64,000 bases of DNA from a virus. This document shows positions 57,093 to 64,000 of this stretch, one piece after another. The notes under the pieces were generated by a model. It made no database searches. It was not told the DNA's origin and saw only the letters and a list, made by a program, of their open reading frames with translations. The stretch spans positions 1 through 64,000 of the IMG/VR virus record IMGVR_UViG_3300034374_010855. One strand, given 5' to 3'. Numbering within the stretch: position 1 is the first letter of the stretch; each line of letters begins with the position of its first letter. A program made the position numbers and the translations under genes.

Positions 57093-58571
57093 ATGGCAGA
57101 TTTAAAACCAATAGGGAGTGAAAAACTTCCATTAGATAAAAAACTCCAAAGAATAATGGAAATAGCTAATTATGGTATTACAAAAAAAACCAAAGACCAT
57201 AAAACAGCTTCATTAGAGTATAGTATAAAAGCAGCTGACGGAAACAGGTATGGAATTATCAGAGAAAATTCACAATACCTAATCTTAAAGGAAGGAAGTA
57301 AAGGATTTACATATCTTAATGGTATGAGAAACAATTCAAGATATACATTCAATTCTTATGCAGAAGCTTTAAAGAAACTTAATTTATTAATGAAACCTAT
57401 TAATGAAAGTTATAATAATGGTAGACAATTAAATTTAATTGGGGAACAAGAGGAAGATAAAAAATTTGTACTTAAACAACCAAAATCAGAAGAAGATGAT
57501 ACGGATTTAAGTATTTCAGATACTATGGATTTAGGAACTGGTGATGAAGAATTAGATGTTGATACCGATTTTGACATGGGTGGTGATACTGAAATTGAAA
57601 TGGACACTGAAGTAGAAGGTGAAATGTCTGAAGATGATGATGATGCAACAAAAGCTATACAAAAATTAACTGGAAAGTTAGGTCAAAAGTTAAGAGAATT
57701 ATCAGAACCAGAAATGACAGCTGACATTATTAAATACGTACTTAATTCAGTTATATCTGCTGTAGATTTAGAAAAGTTAACTACAGATGATAGAGATGAA
57801 ATTGTAAGTAAATTTGAAGATGAAGATGTTGATTATACTGAAGAAGGAGAATTTGATGTTGATTTATCTGGTGAAGAAGAATTAGATATGGGTGATGAAG
57901 AATTAGATTTAGAAACAGAATTGGCTGAAGAAATGATGGGTGATGATTATGAAGAAGAAACTAATGAAAATTTAGGAGCACTAGCTAGAATGGCGGCAAT
58001 TGGATTTGGACAAAGAGCTGCGGATAGAGTATTCAACGAAGAAAAAGAAATGGACGAAAATGCTTTTGTATTAGCTGCAGATGAAGCTAGAGACAAAGGT
58101 AAAAAAGTATTTGAATTTCCTAAAGGAAGTGGTAAAATGCATCCAGTAACTATTAAAACAGATATAGATGTTAATGAAGAAGATACATTAAATTTTAGTG
58201 GAGAAGTTGAGGATGTTGACGCTATTGATGCTGTAGCTGACATTTTCAATGAAAGTTTCGTTGGTAAAACACTTAAAAAATACTTTGAACTTACACCTAG
58301 AGAAAAGAAACAAAAAAGATTACAAGAACAAAAAAGAAAACAAAGAATTAACTCATTTAAAGATAATTTTTTAAAAGAAAGTGTTAATCAAATAAAAAGA
58401 AATAGATTATTGGAATCTTCTTTTAGTTCTTATGAACAAGAAATTACAACTAAAAATTTCTTAAAAGAAAATAGAGAATTTAATTTTATAGGTAAAAATA
58501 AAAGAGGTGGTTTAGTTTTTAAAAGAAATAATAATTTGGTAGAAATATCAACAACTGGTAGAATTATATAA
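57093..58571 (+). CDS. Candidate prohead/virion protein with internal cleavage site
   Basis: 492 residues. A folded N-terminal domain (1-105) is followed by L115-I116-G117-E118|Q119, the same cleavage pattern as in the leaders. Next comes a very acidic segment (about 125-190), a helical domain (KAIQKLTGKLGQKLRELSEP and on), a second acidic run, and a basic C-terminus (REKKQKRLQEQKRKQRINSF). The acidic/basic, helix-rich layout is like a prohead scaffold (core) protein or its fusion. Function inferred. Confidence 0.75.
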   Translation: MADLKPIGSEKLPLDKKLQRIMEIANYGITKKTKDHKTASLEYSIKAADGNRYGIIRENSQYLILKEGSKGFTYLNGMRNNSRYTFNSYAEALKKLNLLMKPINESYNNGRQLNLIGEQEEDKKFVLKQPKSEEDDTDLSISDTMDLGTGDEELDVDTDFDMGGDTEIEMDTEVEGEMSEDDDDATKAIQKLTGKLGQKLRELSEPEMTADIIKYVLNSVISAVDLEKLTTDDRDEIVSKFEDEDVDYTEEGEFDVDLSGEEELDMGDEELDLETELAEEMMGDDYEEETNENLGALARMAAIGFGQRAADRVFNEEKEMDENAFVLAADEARDKGKKVFEFPKGSGKMHPVTIKTDIDVNEEDTLNFSGEVEDVDAIDAVADIFNESFVGKTLKKYFELTPREKKQKRLQEQKRKQRINSFKDNFLKESVNQIKRNRLLESSFSSYEQEITTKNFLKENREFNFIGKNKRGGLVFKRNNNLVEISTTGRII

Positions 58572-58572
58572 T

Positions 58573-58977
58573 ATGAAATTAGTATACATTAATGGTTTAG
58601 GTTCTAACTTTAGAGGTAACTACGTATACGAATTTATATTTTCTTCAAACTTAACAGATATTTGGGGACCAGATTGGGATTCTGTCCCAGCACTTGGAAA
58701 ACCACTACCACCTGATATTGAGTACATTGAAAAAGTCGGTGTACTTTCAAAAGAAGGTTTAGAATTTGAATTAGTTCAAAATTCTGATTATTTTTCATTT
58801 ACTGACGCTATTGATGATGTCATTGCTTTAGGTTGGGAAAAATATGATGAAGAAAATATGGATAGTTCTAGATTAGTTTTTAGATTTGGTGAAACTATAG
58901 AATCTGTTACTGACAAATTATATTCTAGAGATTTAATTTTAACTACAAATGAAACAGAAAAACATGAAAAAATTTAA
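58573..58977 (+). CDS. Hypothetical protein of the head cassette
   Basis: 134 residues, one base after the previous stop. MKLVYINGLGSNFRGNYVYE then FIFSSNLTDIWGPDWDSVPA, acidic and beta-rich. The NGLGSNFRGNYVYEFIFS opening is distinctive; I recall related small proteins in T4-like phages of this kind. No function known. Overlaps the next gene by 14 bases. Confidence 0.75.
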   Translation: MKLVYINGLGSNFRGNYVYEFIFSSNLTDIWGPDWDSVPALGKPLPPDIEYIEKVGVLSKEGLEFELVQNSDYFSFTDAIDDVIALGWEKYDEENMDSSRLVFRFGETIESVTDKLYSRDLILTTNETEKHEKI

Positions 58978-60379
58978 TAAAATAGACACACTATCTAAAT
59001 TAGTTAAAGAAGGGTTCAATATTGAAACCCTTTTAAAGTTTGATGACAGACAGTTACAAGCTTTGAGTAGTAAAGTTTTGGGTGAACAAACAACAACTCA
59101 GTCAACCACTACAACTTATGATTTAAAAAATCCTGGAGAAAAAGAATCTTTTATAGAAAAAGTTACATCTGATGTAGATAATGCTGGAAATGTAGAAATT
59201 GATACAACAGGAGATACTGCAAAAGTAACTGAAATGAGTGAAGAAAAAGAATTAACTAAATTTAATGAACCCATACAAACTTATATGAAAGGTGGTAAAG
59301 AAGTTCAAGTATTGGAAGATGGTGAATTAGATGAAGAAATTATGGATATGGGTGCTGGTGATTTTGATGACACATCATTTTACAACCCATACGCTGGAGG
59401 TTTTGATGATTCACAAGGTCCTATGGACTCTTATTATTCTACAGATAATAAAGGAAGATTTGTTCGTAGTGGAATGAAAGGTGACGCTGGAAGGTATAGT
59501 AGAAACGCTGATTACTTAGATACACCATCATTTAATAATCCAGACGCTAGAGGTTTTGACTCTTATGGACCAACAGATTCTTACGGTGGTAATGGTTGGG
59601 ATGAAGGTGGATTTGCTGGTGAAATGAATGAATATGGAGCAAGAGAAGTTGACCCAAGACCAGCTTATCATTTTAAATCAGGAGGACCAAGAGGTCATAG
59701 TAGTGGTTTACACGAAGACGATGAATTAGTTCGTACACAAAAAGATGATGATGGTATGGATACAGACCAAGATGCACCACAAGTAGGACCAGATAATAAT
59801 TCAAAAGCTAATGATGGGATGGGAATGTTTGAACGTTATTTAACCAAAAAACAATTACTTGAAGTAGCTGTTTCTAAAAAACAATATAATTTTTATCAGT
59901 TAGTTAGAGATTGTAAAAAAAGTAAATATAAAAAATGTGGTGATGGAAGAAATGATAATGCTGTTCGTAAAGCAGCAAAAGAAATGACTATGAAACAAAT
60001 TGAAGATTTTACAAGCACACCTAATCCAGAAAATTTACCTTTAGAAAAAAATGAACAAAGAATTACAGAACAGTGGTTATTGAATTTAGTAGAAAAATAT
60101 GAAAGACCTTATATGACTAAATCACAATTTTTGAAAACTTTAAATGAAATCGCTGTAAAAACAAAAGATGTTGAAATGGTAGATAATGACGTTGAAGTGA
60201 TTGATAATGATGTTGAAGATGCTAAATATGAATTACCTTCATGGTTGGACTTTGATAGTTTATTTGTAAATACTACAACAAAACCAGCACCAACTAAGAC
60301 ACCTACACCGACTAAAAAACCAGGTAGAAAGTCACCATATAAACCAAAACATAGACCAAAACCTAAAGCTCGTAAATAA
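58964..60379 (+). CDS. Candidate virion protein with capsid-targeting-like leader
   Basis: 471 residues from the ATG at 58964; a non-ATG start five codons upstream is not needed. MKKFNKIDTLSKLVKEGFNI leads to L39-G40-E41|Q42. A Gly/Tyr/Asp-rich middle (FYNPYAGGFDDSQGPMDSYY) and a helical domain with YQLVRDCKKSKYKKCGDGRN follow. The C-terminus is a basic Pro/Lys/Thr tail (TKTPTPTKKPGRKSPYKPKH), probably DNA-binding. Structural role inferred. Confidence 0.75.
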   Translation: MKKFNKIDTLSKLVKEGFNIETLLKFDDRQLQALSSKVLGEQTTTQSTTTTYDLKNPGEKESFIEKVTSDVDNAGNVEIDTTGDTAKVTEMSEEKELTKFNEPIQTYMKGGKEVQVLEDGELDEEIMDMGAGDFDDTSFYNPYAGGFDDSQGPMDSYYSTDNKGRFVRSGMKGDAGRYSRNADYLDTPSFNNPDARGFDSYGPTDSYGGNGWDEGGFAGEMNEYGAREVDPRPAYHFKSGGPRGHSSGLHEDDELVRTQKDDDGMDTDQDAPQVGPDNNSKANDGMGMFERYLTKKQLLEVAVSKKQYNFYQLVRDCKKSKYKKCGDGRNDNAVRKAAKEMTMKQIEDFTSTPNPENLPLEKNEQRITEQWLLNLVEKYERPYMTKSQFLKTLNEIAVKTKDVEMVDNDVEVIDNDVEDAKYELPSWLDFDSLFVNTTTKPAPTKTPTPTKKPGRKSPYKPKHRPKPKARK

Positions 60380-60389
60380 AATAACTAAG

Positions 60390-61766
60390 ATGAGTACAAC
60401 TAATATGTGGAATAAAAAAAGAATACAAAGATTTAAAAAAAATTTACGTGAAGCACCAATAGATTATGGTGATAGACCAGAAAGAATGGACCCTAGTATT
60501 CAGAGAAAAATTGAATCTGGTGAATTTCCAGGTGCTGGTTCAGAAGCGTTTCCATCTGTAGACCCAAGTGGGATTCCTAGTAAATTTGAGGAATTAGTAG
60601 CTTCTGAAAGGTTTAAGTCTGTTGTTGATAAAGTTAAAACTTATACTGGATTAAGAAATGTTACCCCACAATCATTCATGCAATTACAACAAATGATGAT
60701 GGCGGCAACACAAAGAATATTACAATTAGAATCACAACATAAAGAAGAATTAGAAGAATTAGCTGTTAAAATAGTTAGAGAGGAAATGGCAATTCCAGAA
60801 GACGCTTTACAATTTGACGCTAAAATTGTCGGCATGGGTCAGATAGATATGTCTGGAATGCAGGGCCAATCACAAGAACAACAAATGGACTCTGAAGAAG
60901 AGGCTATGGAAGAATTCGAAGATTTTGATTTGGAGAAACAAAAAAGACGGTTTTTAAACCAATTAATACAAGGAGCTTCTAAAAAAGGACATTACATGTT
61001 TCATTTAGTTGAGGATGAATTAAATAATATCGACCCAAATCTAATTAATTTATATGGGGTTATGATGTCAATAAATGATTTGGTTTATTGGATTATGCCA
61101 GACCAAACAACAATGATGATGGCACAGAGTGGAAGTAGTATGGCTGGTAAAGAAGAAGTTGACCCAGACACTGACCCACCAACTGTTATTGCTAGAGGTA
61201 TAACTTTCCCAGTATTAGTTCACGAGTTAGTTAAAGGTGTTATGGAGGTATTGGCAACTCAGGGATTACCAGACGACCCAAATAAAGCTCAAAGAGTTAT
61301 GGATTCTGAAGATACTTTAGTTGCTGAAGTTTGGGATTTAAGATTAGGTCCAGTTATTTGGGAAAAATTTAGAGAGTCATATCCACATGAATTATTACAA
61401 GACGATAAAAGAGAAATTCAAAATTATTTATTTAGTGAGTTTGCTAGTATGGATGCTAAAGACATGTTTAGATTAGCTAAAAAAATTCTAAGTGGTGGAG
61501 AAGAAGGGAAAGAAGAATTAGAAAGGATGGTTAATGATATCATAGCTCAACTAAATGAAGAATCTTATGAGGATGAATATTATGATGATGAAGGTGACAC
61601 TATGTATGATGATGGTGGTGACGTATTAGGTACTCTAGATTTACCAAAAAATGATGGTGGTAAAGAATATAATATTGACGATATATTAGATAAAATTGGT
61701 AGAAGTGGTATGTCATCTTTATCAAAAGGTGAATTAGAATTCCTTAGAAACCAATCAAAATCTTAG
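60390..61766 (+). CDS. Candidate head protein next to terminase
   Basis: 458 residues. Leader MSTTNMWNKKRIQRFKKNLR gives L19-R20-E21|A22 in the sequence KKNLREAPIDYG. The rest is helical and acidic with Met-rich segments (SFMQLQQMMMAATQRILQLE) and two Asp/Glu-rich runs near the C-terminus. Sits directly upstream of terL with TATTTATA between. Could be a head completion, core or small-terminase-like protein; not resolved. Confidence 0.75.
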   Translation: MSTTNMWNKKRIQRFKKNLREAPIDYGDRPERMDPSIQRKIESGEFPGAGSEAFPSVDPSGIPSKFEELVASERFKSVVDKVKTYTGLRNVTPQSFMQLQQMMMAATQRILQLESQHKEELEELAVKIVREEMAIPEDALQFDAKIVGMGQIDMSGMQGQSQEQQMDSEEEAMEEFEDFDLEKQKRRFLNQLIQGASKKGHYMFHLVEDELNNIDPNLINLYGVMMSINDLVYWIMPDQTTMMMAQSGSSMAGKEEVDPDTDPPTVIARGITFPVLVHELVKGVMEVLATQGLPDDPNKAQRVMDSEDTLVAEVWDLRLGPVIWEKFRESYPHELLQDDKREIQNYLFSEFASMDAKDMFRLAKKILSGGEEGKEELERMVNDIIAQLNEESYEDEYYDDEGDTMYDDGGDVLGTLDLPKNDGGKEYNIDDILDKIGRSGMSSLSKGELEFLRNQSKS

Positions 61767-61782
61767 TAAAATACATTTTAAA

Positions 61783-61790
61783 TATTTATA
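61783..61790 (+). promoter_or_regulatory. TATTTATA motif, candidate late promoter
   Basis: Exact octamer three bases before the ATG of the large terminase at 61794. Confidence 0.5.
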
Positions 61791-61793
61791 AGT

Positions 61794-63518
61794 ATGGGAA
61801 TGACTAAACAAGAACTCATACAAGAATATGTTAAGTGCCATGGTAACACACCATACGCACTTAAAACATATTTGCAAACATACGACAATACTCAACAAAA
61901 ACATGTTCCTTTTGTGTTATTTCCAGAACAAAAGGAAATGATTGAGGACTTTGAAAATTACTCTGATAATATAGTTTTAAAATACAGACAAGCTGGTGTA
62001 TCAACAGCAACAGCAGGATGGATATCAAAAAAACTACAATTTGCCTCAAAAGAATCTCCAGAAAAGATTTTGATTCTAGCAAATAAGTTAGATACAGCTA
62101 CAGAAATGGCAAATAAAATTAAAGGTTTTTTAAGACAATGGCCTGATTGGATTAATGTTGGTTTTGATAAAGATAAAAATTCACAAAAACATTATAAATT
62201 AAATAATGGTTCTGAAGTTAAAGCAGTCGCTACTTCAGTAGATGCTCTTAGGGGTTACACTCCCACTATATTAGTTTTTGATGAAGCTGCATATATAGAA
62301 TCTGGTGGTGATTTATGGGCTGCTTGTATGGCATCTTTAGCTACAGGTGGTAAAGTAATAGTAATATCTACACCAAATGGGTTTGACCAAATTTATTATG
62401 AAGTATTTGACCAATCAATTAGAGGATTAAATAATTTTAAAATAAGTTATCTTAGTTGGTATTATGACCCTAGATTTACAAAAGATTTGGGTTGGGTTAA
62501 AACTAAAGATATTGTACATTTCTTATTAAATAGAGATGAGTATAAAGAAGAAGATATAACATATAATTTAAAACAAGATGAATATCAAACTTATTTAGAC
62601 ATGGGTTATAAACCTTTTTCTAGTTGGTTTGAGTCTATGTGTAAAAAATTAAAGTTTGATAGACGAAAGATATCACAAGAGTTAGAGTGTGCGTTCTTAG
62701 GTTCGGGTGACAACGTTATCAATAGTACAACTATGGAACAAATACAAGAACATATTTGTGAACCAATAGAAAAGTGGGTTGGTAATGGTTTATGGGTTTG
62801 GAAAGAACCAGTACCTGGTCACAAATATATTATGGGTATAGATGTTTCTAGGGGTGATAGTGAAGATTCTAGTGGTTTTATCATTATAGATTTTGATGAA
62901 AGAGAACAAGTTGTAGAATATTTGGGTAAGATACCACCAGATATTGTTGCGGATTTAGCTAATAAATGGGCTAAAAAGTATAGTTGTTTTGTGGTTATTG
63001 ATATTACTGGTGGTATGGGAGTAGCTACATCTAGAAAAATGTTAGAATTAGGTTATAAAGATTTTTATTATGATGGTGTTAAAGCTGAAGAAATGTGGAA
63101 ATTCAATCCAGATACTAAAACACCAGGTATAAACTTTAATAGTAAAAGAGCTCAAATAGTACAAGCTTTAGAAGAACAATTAAGAACTGGATTTAAAATT
63201 AGGTCACAAAGATTGGTTAATGAATTAAAAACTTTTGTTTATATAAATGGTAGACCAGACCATATGAAAGGACATCATGATGATTTAATTATGTCTTTAG
63301 GTATGGCACTTTATGTAGCACAAAATTCATTTACACAATTAAAAAAGAATGTGGAACAAGCTAAAGCGATGTTAGATGCGTGGATAAGTGATGAAAGAAA
63401 ATTTAGACCGAATCAAGGTCAACCTGTTTTTAAACCAAGTAGAGCATCTAGTAATCCACTTCCACCATCTTCTAATGACCCTAAAGACTATTTATGGATG
63501 TATACAGGATTAAAATAA
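61794..63518 (+). CDS. terL: Large terminase subunit (T4 gp17-like)
   Basis: 574 residues; ATP-driven DNA-packaging motor plus nuclease that cuts the concatemer. ATPase: PFVLFPEQKEMIEDFE, variant Walker A YRQAGVST (about 63-70; no Lys before the Ser/Thr, where T4 gp17 has SRQLGKT), Walker B TILVFDEAAYIE (about 160), and coupling motif VIVISTPNGFDQIYY. RNase H-fold nuclease: MGIDVSRGDSEDSSG (Asp near 349), CFVVIDITGGMG and GHHDDLIMSLGMAL (Asp near 494). The order and length fit the T4 family. Followed by a small gene and a probable portal. Confidence 0.95.
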   Translation: MGMTKQELIQEYVKCHGNTPYALKTYLQTYDNTQQKHVPFVLFPEQKEMIEDFENYSDNIVLKYRQAGVSTATAGWISKKLQFASKESPEKILILANKLDTATEMANKIKGFLRQWPDWINVGFDKDKNSQKHYKLNNGSEVKAVATSVDALRGYTPTILVFDEAAYIESGGDLWAACMASLATGGKVIVISTPNGFDQIYYEVFDQSIRGLNNFKISYLSWYYDPRFTKDLGWVKTKDIVHFLLNRDEYKEEDITYNLKQDEYQTYLDMGYKPFSSWFESMCKKLKFDRRKISQELECAFLGSGDNVINSTTMEQIQEHICEPIEKWVGNGLWVWKEPVPGHKYIMGIDVSRGDSEDSSGFIIIDFDEREQVVEYLGKIPPDIVADLANKWAKKYSCFVVIDITGGMGVATSRKMLELGYKDFYYDGVKAEEMWKFNPDTKTPGINFNSKRAQIVQALEEQLRTGFKIRSQRLVNELKTFVYINGRPDHMKGHHDDLIMSLGMALYVAQNSFTQLKKNVEQAKAMLDAWISDERKFRPNQGQPVFKPSRASSNPLPPSSNDPKDYLWMYTGLK

Positions 63519-63527
63519 TTTAGTAAA

Positions 63528-63818
63528 ATGGCAATAATAAAAAAAAGTGGATTTGGTTTTAGTGGTAGATACAGAAGTGGTAGACTACTAAGACAAGTTT
63601 TAGGTACTACAGTATATTCGTGGAAACCTACACCTACTGAATTTATGACCAAAAACAGTAATCTAGCACCTAAAGAACCAGAAGATGTTATTTGCTGTCA
63701 AACTTGTGATGGTGTTACTGTAGACAATTGTGTTACTTATGTTTATGGTGGTGTGTGTAAAGAAAATAAAGGGGTACCTACAGAGGCAGCATATGTTGAT
63801 TGTGATTATGTTGTTTAA
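63528..63818 (+). CDS. Small Cys-rich structural-type protein
   Basis: 96 residues, nine bases after terL. Basic Gly/Arg start (MAIIKKSGFGFSGRYRSGRL), then a Cys-rich end (VICCQTCDGVTVDNCVTYVY). Could be a neck, head-tail connector or decoration protein; position between terminase and portal favours head. No family recognised. Confidence 0.7.
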   Translation: MAIIKKSGFGFSGRYRSGRLLRQVLGTTVYSWKPTPTEFMTKNSNLAPKEPEDVICCQTCDGVTVDNCVTYVYGGVCKENKGVPTEAAYVDCDYVV

Positions 63819-63858
63819 AGGTTTACTAGAAAAAAAAATGTTGTAAAATTATATAGTT

Positions 63859-64000
63859 ATGGCAGAACAAAATAGAATGACGATATTTCAAAGATTAAAC
63901 AATCTTTTTGGTGCTGAGGGGCCTCAGTCACCTAAAAGGTCATATAACTTTGATAAAAAAGATATATTAAAAACAACTTCTAAGGTTGATTACGAAAGAA
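63859..64000 (+). CDS. Probable portal protein, 3' partial
   Basis: Open from ATG 63859 to the window edge (47 codons): MAEQNRMTIFQRLNNLFGAE then RSYNFDKKDILKTTSKVDYE. The short helical start followed by a flexible segment, and the place just after the large terminase, fit a T4 gp20-like portal. The call rests on location and a weak N-terminal resemblance only. Confidence 0.5.
   Translation, partial: MAEQNRMTIFQRLNNLFGAEGPQSPKRSYNFDKKDILKTTSKVDYER

Noticed and set aside
1-64000. Insertion sequences, integrase or attachment sites
   Set aside because: No transposase, recombinase or flanking direct repeats were recognised, so there is no evidence of an integrated prophage or transposon in the window.

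Overview
The window looks like part of the genome of a large, tailed, T4-like phage of a Bacteroidota (flavobacterial) host. It is very AT-rich and densely coded, with many small uncharacterised genes. Phage identity rests on a T4 gp17-like large terminase (61794-63518), a probable portal start at the right edge, a repeat fibre with an S74 chaperone (48846-51515), and a run of head/virion genes (55891-64000). The host inference rests on three things: two type IX secretion (T9SS) cargo-like proteins with flavobacterial C-terminal domains, promoters of the Bacteroidetes form TTG-N20-TAnnTTTG (e.g. 11144-11174, 21612-21643, 37045-37076), and a tmRNA whose tag starts Gly-Glu-Thr, as I recall for Bacteroidetes tags.

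Layout. 1-10507 is mixed: two tandem 'WCT-motif' proteins, small unknowns, an IMPDH/GMP-reductase-family enzyme, serine hydroxymethyltransferase, and three candidate virion cargo proteins. 10504-26538 is an almost unbroken minus-strand block. It carries a YiiX-like lipoprotein, a phosphoesterase, the two T9SS-type secreted proteins, thymidylate synthase, a GH16 glycosidase, thymidine kinase, an acyl-CoA thioesterase, tRNA-Arg(UCU), and many small membrane or soluble proteins that the host envelope or cytoplasm may receive early in infection. 26590-47395 is mainly plus strand and rich in candidate virion proteins, including a superoxide dismutase, a peptidoglycan-binding protein and a pretoxin-like protein. 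47450-55862 holds a tmRNA (minus), an M20/M42-like peptidase, the fibre, a ClpC-like unfoldase (minus, frameshifted), DnaK and a KTSC protein. 55891-64000 is the head/packaging cassette.

How the genes work together. SHMT, ThyA, thymidine kinase and dCMP deaminase together cover much of dTMP supply; no DHFR is seen. DnaK, ClpC and tmRNA form a phage-encoded protein-folding and quality-control set. The most striking feature is a short N-terminal leader shared by about 18 proteins, of the form M-K-K-x-I-x-(E/T)-S-E-L-x-x-L-I-x-x-(L/I)-x-E, in which the last E is usually followed by Q. It closely resembles T4 capsid-targeting sequences, which the prohead protease removes after (L/I)xE. If that reading is right, the phage loads a diverse protein cargo into its head: a superoxide dismutase, a papain-fold enzyme, a peptidoglycan binder, a pretoxin-like membrane protein and an 18-residue basic peptide. 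Many of the same genes have an exact TATTTATA octamer a few bases upstream of the start, a candidate late promoter.

All functions are read by eye from sequence; no database search or structure prediction was run.
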